A DNA stretch of 57,630 nt from Candidatus Electrothrix aarhusensis (lineage in GTDB: Bacteria > Desulfobacterota > Desulfobulbia > Desulfobulbales > Desulfobulbaceae): contig MTKO01000060.1 of the NCBI GenBank assembly GCA_004028505.1, positions 1 to 57,630 on the forward strand, written 5' to 3'. The notes under the pieces are model-generated. The model worked only from the letters and a program-made list of their open reading frames with translations. It did no database searches and was not told the origin of the DNA. Shown piece by piece: positions 25,129 through 33,575 of this stretch. Numbering within the stretch: the stretch's first letter is position 1; every line of letters starts with the position of its first letter. The position numbers were made by a program, and so were the translations under genes.

Positions 25129-25524
25129 ATGAAAAAAATGTTAGGGCTGATATTTGCCTGTCTTCTTCTCAGTGCGACGTCGCTGCTTGCTGCGGATGAC
25201 GTTCAATTTATGAGTGCTGAAGAGTTGAAAAAAAATCTCAATGCCGAAAATATATCTATTTTGGATGCGAGATCTGAAAGAGGCTGGAGCAATAGCGACG
25301 TTAAAATTCCCGGTGCCATACGGGCAACATGGGATAATCTTGATGACTGGTCGGTTTCTTTGCCAAAGGCCAACAAATTGGTCCTCTATTGCTCATGAGC
25401 GAACGAAAGAAGCAGTGCTAGGTTGGCACGCAGGTTCGTATCGAAAAGTTTTACCGACGTCTACGTTCTTGAAGGGGGCTGGCGAAAATGGAGAGCCGAC
25501 GATTTTCCGGTGGAAAAAAAGTAA
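25129..25524 (+). CDS. Periplasmic rhodanese with probable selenocysteine (in-frame TGA)
   Basis: A 131-residue single-domain rhodanese with a Sec signal peptide (cleavage near SLLAA-DD). The frame holds one TGA (25396-25398, residue 90) and then continues in the same frame for 41 codons to TAA with rhodanese-like sequence: ANERSSARLA, FTDVYVLEGGWRKW. The next gene, a paralogue of nearly equal length, has Cys at the aligned position (YCACEG versus YCS-U-AN), the second Cys of the CxC active-site motif in this subfamily. A SECIS-like hairpin starts immediately after the TGA. All other broken genes here are single-base shifts, not stops. I therefore read TGA as selenocysteine. The alternative is a point mutation. 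selA/B/C/D are not in the window. Rhodaneses transfer sulfane sulfur; Sec might raise reactivity. Confidence 0.72.
25396..25438 (+). promoter_or_regulatory. SECIS-like hairpin after the in-frame TGA
   Basis: Lower stem CGAAC (25400-25404) / GTTCG (25434-25438). Upper stem GC-A-GTGC / GCAC-GC with a bulged A at 25414. Apical loop TAGGTTG (25419-25425), containing the GG-U seen in bacterial SECIS loops such as fdhF. The loop lies 20 nt past the TGA, within the range bacterial SelB accepts. Confidence 0.6.
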
Positions 25525-25634
25525 GTTTTCCTGCTTGCAGAAGTTGGCGTAATCCTGTGCCCCGTTGATGCGTTGAGACAGGCTGAAAAACAAGAAAAAG
25601 AATCAGCAATTATTTTACTAAAGGAGAAAATGCC

Positions 25635-26033
25635 ATGAAAAACTTTCTGCTGCTCGTTGTCGCGGTTTTACTAGGGATAGGAGGTGCTACTCAGGCACTT
25701 TCAGCTGAGATCCAAACCATAAGTAAAGAAGAATTGAAATCAAAGCTTGGTTCTTATGAGTACACTATATTGGATGTACGTAGCGACCACCATTGGAATG
25801 CCAGTGACAACAAAATTCCTGGAGCAATTCGTCTCTCGGGCGATCAAGTTGACATTTGGGCGGAAAACTTCCATAAAAACACACCGTTGGTTATTTACTG
25901 TGCCTGTGAAGGCCTAGGGACTAGCGGCAGATTGGTTAGTCGACTTATGGAGAAGGGATTCACTCATGTCTATGCGCTCAGTGGCGGTTGGACCGAATGG
26001 CTTATGAATAGCTACCCGGTTGCCCACAAGTAA
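25635..26033 (+). CDS. Periplasmic rhodanese-like protein (Cys version)
   Basis: A 132-residue paralogue of the preceding gene with a signal peptide ending near ALSA. The fold is clear: TILDVRSDHHW, KIPGAIRLS, then LVIYCACEG (C89, C91) and FTHVYALSGGWTEW. The CxC loop is the active site; C91 aligns with the predicted selenocysteine of the first gene. AAGGAG gives a good ribosome binding site 9 bp before the ATG. The 110-bp spacing and shared direction point to an operon made by tandem duplication. Probably a periplasmic sulfur transferase or sulfane-sulfur carrier, in keeping with sulfur metabolism. Confidence 0.85.
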   Translation: MKNFLLLVVAVLLGIGGATQALSAEIQTISKEELKSKLGSYEYTILDVRSDHHWNASDNKIPGAIRLSGDQVDIWAENFHKNTPLVIYCACEGLGTSGRLVSRLMEKGFTHVYALSGGWTEWLMNSYPVAHK

Positions 26034-26057
26034 GAGAAATATTCTAGGAATCTGGTG

Positions 26058-27545
26058 CTATTTCAGTGGTACCAATTTATCCTTGGCCAAACCGCGCCCC
26101 TGTCCCTGCTCCTGTGCCGCTTCTCGATAACAGATTCGGGCGGTGTCGCCGGGCGCCACCTTGAGTTGACTATAAGGTAAACGTACTGTCACTGTATCCC
26201 CGGATACAGTGACACCTTTCTTATCTAGCATTCCAAAAGATCGTCTTTCGTTCCCATCAATTTGATAAAGGCTTACATCGATCTCTCCTGAAGCACTCTT
26301 TGCATTTTTCTCTTGCTTGACCACAAGTTGTACCTGTATATCAAGGTCGTATCCGTTTCTTCCCTGCTGCTGCCCAAAAGGCGTACCGCCAGTTGCTTTG
26401 TTTATGTCCGTATCCAGATAAAAGCTGATCAGCGGATCAAAATCTCCTGCCTTAACAGTCAAAAAATAGGCGGAAAGAGAGCGAGTCATAGTGATCGTGA
26501 GCATAAGCTCACCTTGATCTCCTTTTGCCGAGACTTCTTTTATATCCAGAAAGGGGTTATACGTGTCTCCGATAGGATCACGCCAGATAAGAAAGCCATC
26601 CACAGAAGGAAGTTGTCGAACAATCGGCACCTTTATATTTTCTCTCTCATCAACAGATTCCTTTGAGTCAGCTTGCGGCTGCGGAAATATGTTTGTACCG
26701 AGAGTACGATTAACCTCTGTCTTTACCTGTTTGATAATTTCTGGAAGTTGCGGGCCGAGAGCAACAATGGAGCCGATAAAGGCAAGCAAAGGAAGTAAAA
26801 AGCCGAAAACGCCTGAAAGGACCCAGCACCATCCTGAACCGAAGGAGGGATCAACCTCTCCAGAGCATTCTTTGAGATCATGGTAGACAGTCACCATGTA
26901 GAGCATCAGGAATGGGGTGAACAGCAAGGAAAGGATTGGGCCTACTGGGAAAGGAAGCAGGCTTATCGCGAGAGAAAGGATCCAGATCAAGAGAAACTTG
27001 AACAGAGTGTTCCACCAATGTCCTCGTATATACAGGCGGCTGGCAAGAAGTGCATCAATGCCTGTTCGCTCTTCCTCTACCATGACAAAGAAACAAAGGG
27101 ACATGGACAGGGCCAGCGCCAGACCAGGGATAACTAAAAAAAGAGATCCTGCTATAACTATGCCCACATAAAGACTGCTGATCCAGGGCAGCGGGAAAAC
27201 ATATTTCCAGCTCCTTACGAGCCCGCTGATGATGCTAATGTCTTGCCGAACAGCCACTGTAAGAATCGCAGCGTGACACCAGGTCATCAGGAGAAAAGCA
27301 ACAAGCAGCAAGAGAGCTCCTGTCCCAATAACTGCCGGATTGAGCAGGATCTCCTGAGGATCACCCGTAAAAAAAGGTTGTCCTCCCAAGGAAAAAAATG
27401 CTGCGGCTCCTCCACTGAGGAGGAGCATAATACTCACAAGGAGAGATAAGAGGGAGACAATCGCAAGAGGGATGACTCTATTTTTGTACAAAGCCCATGT
27501 TGCGGAAAAAATCTCGGGTATATTTTTCAATTGATTTTTTTCCAT
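26058..27545 (-). CDS. Integral membrane protein with C-terminal extracytoplasmic domain
   Basis: From ATG at 27545 a 495-residue protein (frame open to 27623). Residues ~20-290 form about seven hydrophobic helices resembling proteins of glycerophosphoryl diester phosphodiesterase-type membrane regions or DUF975-like domains; I cannot name the family. The C-terminal 200 residues (from SVDGFLIWRDPIGDTYNP) look like a soluble beta-rich domain, possibly of the carbohydrate-binding type: FYLDTDINKATGGTPFG may bind calcium. The gene lies 71 bp downstream of yggU on the same strand. Function unknown. Confidence 0.6.
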   Translation of the reverse strand: MEKNQLKNIPEIFSATWALYKNRVIPLAIVSLLSLLVSIMLLLSGGAAAFFSLGGQPFFTGDPQEILLNPAVIGTGALLLLVAFLLMTWCHAAILTVAVRQDISIISGLVRSWKYVFPLPWISSLYVGIVIAGSLFLVIPGLALALSMSLCFFVMVEEERTGIDALLASRLYIRGHWWNTLFKFLLIWILSLAISLLPFPVGPILSLLFTPFLMLYMVTVYHDLKECSGEVDPSFGSGWCWVLSGVFGFLLPLLAFIGSIVALGPQLPEIIKQVKTEVNRTLGTNIFPQPQADSKESVDERENIKVPIVRQLPSVDGFLIWRDPIGDTYNPFLDIKEVSAKGDQGELMLTITMTRSLSAYFLTVKAGDFDPLISFYLDTDINKATGGTPFGQQQGRNGYDLDIQVQLVVKQEKNAKSASGEIDVSLYQIDGNERRSFGMLDKKGVTVSGDTVTVRLPYSQLKVAPGDTARICYREAAQEQGQGRGLAKDKLVPLK

Positions 27546-27615
27546 GCCTTTCTTCCTTGGTACACCATTAAGGTCAGTATGTTGCGGGGGGAAGTTCCGT
27601 CCCGATCCAGGATTT

Positions 27616-27903
27616 TTATTCAATCAGGCCACGAAGCTGCTCTTCATCCACTCCGCTCAGTAAGATTTTTTTCATGCGACTTTGCTGGCCACTTCGAAGA
27701 GTTACTGCGGATTTGGGGATTTTTAAAGCCTTTGCAAAAAAGGCAATGACTGCTTTGTTGGCCTTGCCATCTACTGGAGGCGCATTAATCCGCAGTTTTA
27801 CTGCATCGCCGTGCAGGCCGACGATTGCATTTTGACCGGATCTGGGCTGCACGTAGAGAGAGAGCAGAAGGCTGCCGTCAGGTTGGGTTTGCAGGTAGGG
27901 CAT
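27616..27903 (-). CDS. yggU: DUF167 / YggU family protein
   Basis: A 95-residue conserved protein. Motifs VQPRSGQNAIVG, LRINAPPVDGKANKAVIAFFAKAL and SGQQSRMKKI are the complete DUF167 signature. The family is small, nearly universal and of unknown function. It follows the yggT gene, the usual order, with 21 bp between them. ATG at 27903 sits directly before the domain. Confidence 0.88.
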   Translation of the reverse strand: MPYLQTQPDGSLLLSLYVQPRSGQNAIVGLHGDAVKLRINAPPVDGKANKAVIAFFAKALKIPKSAVTLRSGQQSRMKKILLSGVDEEQLRGLIE

Positions 27904-27924
27904 AGTGCGTAGACTATCGCTGTC

Positions 27925-28221
27925 TCAGTGCAAAGACATTCCTATTTGGGTTAACGTCGGAACAATAAAGCTTTGAAGGAAAATAAGGCCAAAAATGAGC
28001 AGCATAGGGCTCAGGTCAAGCCCTCCCATATCTGGGATATAACGTCTGATTTTCTCTAAGACCGGATCAGTCGCCTGGATAAGAAATCTAACAATAGGAT
28101 TATACGGGTCTGGGTTGACCCAGGATATGATTGCCCGACCGATGACGATCCAAATATAGGCGGTAAAAGCGACATTAACAAGCTTGGCCAGAGCAAGCAG
28201 GAAATTTCCGAGCATAAACAT
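27925..28221 (-). CDS. yggT: YggT family membrane protein
   Basis: A 98-residue inner-membrane protein with two hydrophobic segments (8-33 and 68-92). The YggT motif AIISWVNPDPYNPIVRFL and the following TDPVLEKIRRYIPDMGGLDLSPM are complete. In other bacteria the family is linked to osmotic shock tolerance, cell division or envelope integrity; no firm role is known. Paired with yggU, as usual. Confidence 0.88.
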   Translation of the reverse strand: MFMLGNFLLALAKLVNVAFTAYIWIVIGRAIISWVNPDPYNPIVRFLIQATDPVLEKIRRYIPDMGGLDLSPMLLIFGLIFLQSFIVPTLTQIGMSLH

Positions 28222-28474
28222 GGAGGTATCTTAAAGTGAGGATTAACGGTTTCAACGTTCTTTAATGAAGAATCGGGGTAATATCCCTCTCATTCAGGGA
28301 AGGACAACGCGTCCCTATGAGTTATTCATGATACATGAGGAGCTGTACAGAGTAAATAGCTTATAGAAAAATGTGGACAATAACGAGAGAATATGTTCCT
28401 TTTTTATTGATCGTATTGTTAAAAACAGTCTTGCATTCTCAGTGTACAGAACCAGTATACAGGTTTTTCAGCTA

Positions 28475-29212
28475 ATGACAGCACAAGATCCCCCCGGCAA
28501 CAGCACCGGCCATCGCCAGCGGCTCCGGGATAAATTCCAAGAAAAGGGCATTGAGGCCCTGACAGACACTGAAGTCATTGAACTTCTGCTGACCTTCGGC
28601 ACCCCCCGTTCCGACTGCAAACAGGCGGCAAGGGATTCCTTAACACGATTCGGTTCCCTGCCTGAAGTCCTGGATGCCTCTCCGGTGCTCCTTAAAAAAA
28701 TCAAAGGCATGGGGCCAAAGAATATCTTTGCCCTCCAGTTTATCCAGGGGATCGCTCGCCGCTATCTGCGCCAGCGGATTCAGAAAAAGAACTATATTAC
28801 CTCATCTAAGGATGTGGCCGATTACCTGATCCACGCCCTGCGGAGCCTTCAACATGAGGTCTTCATGGTTGTCTATTTAGACGCCTCCCATGCCGTGATC
28901 GATAGTGAAATCCTTTCCCAAGGCACCATCAATGTGAACACAGTTTATCCCCGCGAATTGATCAAGTCGGCCTTGGCTCATCACGCCGTCTCCCTTGTGG
29001 TTGCCCATAATCATCCTTCAGGCAGCCTCCGCCCTTCGACTCAGGATGAACAGTTGACCCGTACCCTGTACCTTATGTGCTCGTTCATGAATATTACCCT
29101 GCTCGATCACCTGATCATCGGTGCCGGAGAAACCGTGTACAGTTTTGCCGATCATGGCTTGATGACCGCTGTTCAGCAGGATTGTGCAGAGATTCGCTCC
29201 AGCCTCGCCTGA
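28475..29212 (+). CDS. radC: RadC family JAB/MPN protein
   Basis: A 245-residue protein with an N-terminal helix-hairpin-helix UPF0758 region (LLKKIKGMGPKNIFALQ) and a C-terminal JAB/MPN domain. The JAMM metal-binding motif HNHPSGSLRPSTQD is complete, as is the conserved glutamate-containing start of the domain. Although called RadC, the family's part in DNA repair is doubtful and its substrate unknown. The start is ATG at 28475; the frame is open to 28373 but that part does not look like RadC. It is on the opposite strand to yggT, so they share a divergent promoter region (28222-28474). Confidence 0.9.
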   Translation: MTAQDPPGNSTGHRQRLRDKFQEKGIEALTDTEVIELLLTFGTPRSDCKQAARDSLTRFGSLPEVLDASPVLLKKIKGMGPKNIFALQFIQGIARRYLRQRIQKKNYITSSKDVADYLIHALRSLQHEVFMVVYLDASHAVIDSEILSQGTINVNTVYPRELIKSALAHHAVSLVVAHNHPSGSLRPSTQDEQLTRTLYLMCSFMNITLLDHLIIGAGETVYSFADHGLMTAVQQDCAEIRSSLA

Positions 29213-29261
29213 TTTTTTTTGTGTTTCTCTTCCTTTCCTGCCCAAAGCCCAAATCTAACCT

Positions 29262-30410
29262 ATGAATAATCTCGGCCTCTATCTCCATGTGCCGTTTTGC
29301 CTACGTAAATGCCCCTATTGCAGCTTTTACTCACTTGCAGGCCGGACTGATCTTCATGATCGTTATACACAGGCGATCAGCACACAACTGCGTTCTTTCA
29401 GCGAAGAATATTGTGATCAGTCACGGCCCTTGATCAGTATTTTTTTCGGTGGAGGCACTCCTACCTTATTACCTCCAGAAACGCTGAGCAGGCTTCTTGC
29501 TGAGTGCTTGGCTCAATTTTCCTGTGCTGATGAAGCAGAAATCTCTATCGAGGTTAATCCGGCAACGGTTGATGCAGCCGGGCTGCATGTCCTGCGTCGA
29601 GCAGGCTTCAACCGCCTGTCCATCGGGGTTCAATCTTTAAATGATGGAGAGTTGCGTCAGCTTGGCCGGCCCCATAGCGTGGCAGATGCCGTGCAGACTC
29701 TCCAAGTGGCCCGTGCAGCAGGGTTTGATAATATCAACCTTGATCTGATGTACGGGCTTCCTGAGCAGAAACTCTATACTTGGCAGGATACTATTGATCA
29801 TGCCCTAGATCTGCAACCGGAACACCTTTCCATCTATGAACTCACCATCGAAGATGGTACCCCCTTTGCTCAACAGCAGAAGCAAGGCAGGTTCTCCCTG
29901 CCTGATGAGGATACTGTCCTTCTCATGCTGGAGAAAACACAGCAGGCGCTCAAGCAGGCCGGTTTCGACCGTTATGAAATATCTAATTATGCTCAACCAG
30001 GCTACCAATGCCGCCATAATATCAATTATTGGGAGAACGGGGAGTACATCGGTCTCGGGGCCGGGGCGGTTGCCTTTCTCAACGGAACACGCTACACAGC
30101 GATTGCCGATGCAGATCAATTTTGCAAGCGCTTGGAGTGCTTGAGCAATGGTCAGGATGTTTGGGCGGAGAAAGAAAAACTCGACCGAGATGCCGCATTT
30201 CGGGAAACCGTCATTATGGGGCTGCGTATGACAGTCGGGTTATCTCTTTTGGAGTTGACTGATCGTTTTGATATGAAATCGGAAATGTATTACGGCGAGA
30301 CCTTGCATCGTCTTATTCGTCAAGGTATGCTGCAAATTGTGCATGATCGTTTGCAGCTCACAGCGCAGGGGCTTCTGCTGGCTAATACGGTCATGGCAGA
30401 GTTGGTTTGA
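29262..30410 (+). CDS. hemW: HemW-like radical SAM protein
   Basis: A 382-residue radical SAM enzyme, formerly called oxygen-independent coproporphyrinogen oxidase, now a heme chaperone. The cluster motif is C13-x3-C17-x2-C20 in CLRKCPYC. FFGGGTPTLL, the EINP-like IEVNPATVD, FNRLSIGVQSLND and NLDLMYGLPEQ are all present, as is the C-terminal HemN_C domain. It lacks the extra N-terminal cysteine of true HemN, so HemW is the better name. It follows radC by 49 bp and ends 233 bp before the zinc operon. Confidence 0.88.
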   Translation: MNNLGLYLHVPFCLRKCPYCSFYSLAGRTDLHDRYTQAISTQLRSFSEEYCDQSRPLISIFFGGGTPTLLPPETLSRLLAECLAQFSCADEAEISIEVNPATVDAAGLHVLRRAGFNRLSIGVQSLNDGELRQLGRPHSVADAVQTLQVARAAGFDNINLDLMYGLPEQKLYTWQDTIDHALDLQPEHLSIYELTIEDGTPFAQQQKQGRFSLPDEDTVLLMLEKTQQALKQAGFDRYEISNYAQPGYQCRHNINYWENGEYIGLGAGAVAFLNGTRYTAIADADQFCKRLECLSNGQDVWAEKEKLDRDAAFRETVIMGLRMTVGLSLLELTDRFDMKSEMYYGETLHRLIRQGMLQIVHDRLQLTAQGLLLANTVMAELV

Positions 30411-30643
30411 AGAAGATTTTTTAATGTGCTAGAGCAAAATTAAATGTCGCCCAGAATCGAGAGCGGTTTTTGAGGCGGGTATTTTTTTCTCACCCAAGTA
30501 AAAAAAATATTGCGTAGCCTTATAAACAGTGTTACGTATCTAAAAAAAATAATACCCCCTTCATTGTGGGACACTAGTTCTTGCATTTGAAAAAAGGGGT
30601 ATGCTCGCAAGATACAGGAAAGAGTAGGAGTAGGTGTAAAATT

Positions 30644-31306
30644 ATGCGTAATGCCAATGCACAAGGATATAAAGAAGTGATTGTTGCCCCGCTTGCTGCG
30701 GGGCGTGAGGTTTTAGGGCTTGCCGTTGTTCTCTGTTGTCTCTTCCTGCTTGTAGGCTTGCGACATGTTCAAGTTGCACCGCAAGAAGACCTTACGGCAA
30801 AAAAATCCTATCAGATTAAAGATATTCGCCTGAAGAATCAGGCCCCACTCCTGTACCGATCCTTGGTGGGAGCTGTGGACAGTATTACTTGGACCTATGA
30901 GGCAGCAGGTAATTGGCCGGATATTTCTGAACTGAAAATCGAATCTCTTCCCCCTTTTGTCGGCGATTTTTTGCCCACAGGCCTGCGGGGTTTTTCCTGG
31001 GAAATGCATCAGGGAGAAACTTGGGTTGATTATTACGGTTTCAATAAAGAGGCTGCTCAGGAAGAGAAACAAGGAGCTGATCCTTTAGAGAACAGTTTTA
31101 TTCTCCGTATCATTGACCTCCAGGCTGGACAATATCCTTATCCATATGTTCAGGGTGCGCAGGAGGATCGTTTTACTGCCCAGATTTGGATAAATCCACA
31201 TATCGTTGACTACTCAGAAGGTTCTCTTGCCGAACGAGGTTGGAAATGGGTTGTCAGTGGCAACGCTGCGGTTAATGGAAAAGTTACTGAATCTTCTGGC
31301 AGTTGA
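30644..31306 (+). CDS. DUF6162 family protein, zinc operon
   Basis: A 220-residue protein with one N-terminal transmembrane segment (about residues 22-42, LGLAVVLCCLFLLVGL) and a periplasmic domain with the WTYEAAGNWP and GETWVDYYGF stretches. I match it to DUF6162, a family found at the head of zinc/manganese ABC transporter operons; the role is unknown. The start ATG at 30644 has AGGAG upstream. It precedes znuA by 49 bp. The 233-bp region before it must hold the operon promoter; I did not find a convincing Zur palindrome there. Confidence 0.65.
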   Translation: MRNANAQGYKEVIVAPLAAGREVLGLAVVLCCLFLLVGLRHVQVAPQEDLTAKKSYQIKDIRLKNQAPLLYRSLVGAVDSITWTYEAAGNWPDISELKIESLPPFVGDFLPTGLRGFSWEMHQGETWVDYYGFNKEAAQEEKQGADPLENSFILRIIDLQAGQYPYPYVQGAQEDRFTAQIWINPHIVDYSEGSLAERGWKWVVSGNAAVNGKVTESSGS

Positions 31307-31355
31307 CACGTCTCTTCTCTGTTAAATTTTTATTAAAAAAACGTACAGGTACCAC

Positions 31356-32267
31356 ATGAAAAAGATGCTACGCCCTCAACTTATGCTCGTCTTTAGTCTG
31401 ATTTTCTGCCTTGTTTTCTTTTCGATGCAGGCATATGCCCAGGAGAAAAAATGCCGCTTAAATATAGGGGCTTCTTTGCACCCATACTATTCCTGGGCCA
31501 AAAATATCGTCGGTGATGAGGCAAATGTGACCTCGATAATTCCTCCGGGTGCAGACCCCCATGCTTATCAGCCGATGCCGTCAGATATGAAGAAATTGGA
31601 AAATCTGGATGTGGTGATTATCAACGGAATAGGGCATGATGAGTTCATCAAACCCATGCTCAAAGCTATTGAAAATGATAAGTTGGTGGTTATCAACACG
31701 AGTAAAGGGCTGCCTTTGATTCCCGTCTTTGGTAAGCATTACGCTTTCGAGAAGGGGGACAAGGTTTCGTATAACAGCCATACCTATATCGCCATAACCG
31801 GAGCGATTCAGCAGATGCAGATGATCGCCAGGAAATTAGGCAGACTCTGTCCGGATCAGGCACCGCTATTTATGAAGAATGCACGCGCCTATTCAATGAA
31901 GCTGCGTAATATGCTCCAGTCCGCGTTAATGCGGATTGATATGCTCAACCTCAATAATCTACGTATTGCCACGGTCCATGACGGATATTCTTATCTTTTT
32001 CAGGAACTCGGTATTGAGGTCAGTGCTGTGGTGCAGCCGAGACACGGGGTGAAGCCCAGTGCGCGCCAGTTGGAGGATACCATTAAAAGGATCAAGCGGG
32101 CCAAGGTTAATGTACTGTTCGGCGAGCTTGATTATGAAAAGAAATACGTAGATATTATCTATAAGGAGACGGGTTGCCGTCTCTATGCGCTTTCTCATAT
32201 CTCCAACGGGGCGTACACAAAGGAATTTTTTGAGCAGGCCATACAGAGAAACATCGACGCATTGTAG
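31356..32267 (+). CDS. znuA: Zinc ABC transporter substrate-binding protein (ZnuA-like)
   Basis: Periplasmic metal-binding lipoprotein-like receptor of the cluster A-I type. A signal peptide ends near MQAYA. Metal-ligand His are in ASLHPYYSWAKNI, GADPHAYQP and TVHDGYSYLF, with the acidic ligand in FGELDYEKKYV. The usual His-rich loop is absent. The frame ends QRNIDAL-stop, but family members end NID-A-[LIV]-V-x-A-L. One extra A in GCATTG would continue it as IVDALSEVAGG into the Met/Gln-rich ORF at 32273. So this gene probably extends to 32737 and is cut by a one-base shift near 32262. znuC and znuB follow. Confidence 0.85.
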   Translation: MKKMLRPQLMLVFSLIFCLVFFSMQAYAQEKKCRLNIGASLHPYYSWAKNIVGDEANVTSIIPPGADPHAYQPMPSDMKKLENLDVVIINGIGHDEFIKPMLKAIENDKLVVINTSKGLPLIPVFGKHYAFEKGDKVSYNSHTYIAITGAIQQMQMIARKLGRLCPDQAPLFMKNARAYSMKLRNMLQSALMRIDMLNLNNLRIATVHDGYSYLFQELGIEVSAVVQPRHGVKPSARQLEDTIKRIKRAKVNVLFGELDYEKKYVDIIYKETGCRLYALSHISNGAYTKEFFEQAIQRNIDAL

Positions 32268-32272
32268 ATGCC

Positions 32273-32737
32273 TTGAGCGAGGTGGCGGGAGGAAGAAGCA
32301 CTTCTGGAGATATGCCTGGGCAAATGCAGGGCAATATGTCGCGGCAGATGCAGAACGCCTCGCAACAGATGCAGGGCGCTGTGCAGGACAAACTCAAAGG
32401 TTCTATACCGATAATGCAGCAGGACCAAATGTCTGGAAGGATGAATCAGCAAGGTGAAGATACGACAAAGCAGATGCAGAAAACTGTGCAGGAGCAACTC
32501 AAAGGTTCCATACCGACAATGCAGCAGAATCAGATGTCTGAACGGATGAATCAGCAGCTTCAGGATACTAAGGCGCAGATGCAGGGCACCATGCAGGAGA
32601 GTCTGAAAGAAATTCTGCCGGACATGCAGCAGCAGCAGATTAAGGGCGGTATGAATCAGCAGATGCAGGATATGCAGAAAGGCGTGCTGGAGAAGCTGGC
32701 CCCTGGAGCACAGCAACAGCAGAGTAAGGACCAATAA
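32273..32737 (+). CDS. Met/Gln-rich tandem-repeat protein, probably the C-terminal tail of ZnuA
   Basis: A 154-residue low-complexity frame, about a third Gln and Met, with three 35-residue repeats (see 32369). It has no ribosome binding site and only a TTG start; it begins SEVAGGRS, which continues znuA in the -1 frame. I therefore read it as a tail on the binding protein. Met-rich tails can bind soft metals such as Cu(I), and Gln-rich repeats can be coiled. The stop (TAA) overlaps the ATG of znuC by one base, so translation is coupled. Confidence 0.6.
   Translation: MSEVAGGRSTSGDMPGQMQGNMSRQMQNASQQMQGAVQDKLKGSIPIMQQDQMSGRMNQQGEDTTKQMQKTVQEQLKGSIPTMQQNQMSERMNQQLQDTKAQMQGTMQESLKEILPDMQQQQIKGGMNQQMQDMQKGVLEKLAPGAQQQQSKDQ
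32369..32683 (+). repeat. Three tandem 105-bp (35-codon) repeats
   Basis: Units at 32369-32473, 32474-32578 and 32579-32683, each starting ATGCAG and coding MQ-x3-Q-x-LK...P-MQQ-Q...MNQQ. No gaps between units. Most of the Met/Gln-rich tail is made of them. Confidence 0.85.
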
Positions 32738-33443
32738 TGAGCAGTACTGAAAAGCATAATTTGCTCGAAATAGATAATCTTTCGGTTTCTCTTCGGGGGA
32801 ACCGAATCTTGGAAGATATTAACCTGCGGGTCAAAAAAGGACATATCCATGCCTTGACTGGTCCCAACGGAGCTGGCAAGACTACCCTGATGCGGAGCGT
32901 CATGGGTGGGATGCCCCATAAGGGAACCATCCGTTTCCTTTTCCGGGAAAGCAGCCGAGTCGGCTATGTGCCGCAGTTCCTGGAGTTTGATCATTCCGTG
33001 CCTATTACGGTTTTTGATTTTCTTTTTTTGATGCTCAAAAAGTGCCTATTTTTCTCGCTCGCCGGAGTGCGGTTCGGGCAGAGATTGAGGAACTACTGAG
33101 TGCTACAGATTGTGCGCACCTGATTGATCGCTGTGTGGGCCAGCTTTCCGGCGGGGAGTTTCGTAGAATCCTGCTGGCCCAGGCCCTGAGACCAAAACCA
33201 GAGCTTCTTCTTCTTGATGAACCGGCCAGTAATATTGACGAGGTCGGTATTCGTCATTTTGAGGAAATGCTTATCAATCTGAGAGAGGAGCAGGGGATCA
33301 CTATTCTTATGGTCTGTCATAGTATGAACATGATTTCGAGAATTTGTGATTCCGTTACAGCAGTTAACCGAACGATCTTTTATGACGGCCCCGTCAAAGG
33401 GTTGGATCATGCCGATCTCCTGCAGAAATATACTTTTCTGTAA
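32737..33443 (+). CDS. znuC: Zinc ABC transporter ATP-binding protein (ZnuC-like), frameshifted
   Basis: ATPase of the metal importer. N-terminal half: Walker A GPNGAGKTT and Q-loop VGYVPQ. The frame breaks near a run of five A (33037-33041). The rest, in the -1 frame, has VPIFLARRSAVRAEIEELL, the signature LSGGEFRRI, Walker B LLLLDEPASNID and the H-loop VCHSMN. A sixth A restores LKKVPIFLARR. Two well-preserved halves and the operon context argue for a sequence error. The ATG overlaps the stop of the upstream frame. Confidence 0.85.
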
Positions 33444-33494
33444 AAGTACCGGGCGATTACTTTGAATTGCCTGACCAACTTTCATTTTTTGTTG

Positions 33495-33515
33495 TCCCGG
33501 CCCAGGGGGCCGGGA
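33495..33515 (+). repeat. Intercistronic GC-rich hairpin between znuC and znuB
   Basis: TCCCGGCC / GGCCGGGA, a perfect 8-bp stem with a five-base loop. No T-run follows, so it is more likely an RNA-stability or processing hairpin than a terminator. Confidence 0.5.
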
Positions 33516-33575
33516 TGGGTATTATATGATAAGCTGTGGTAAAGCTTATTTATCCTCAAGGCTTATCAGGACGAT

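Noticed and set aside
30411..30643. Zur operator before the zinc operon
   Set aside because: I looked for a palindromic zinc-uptake-regulator site and found only weak partial matches.
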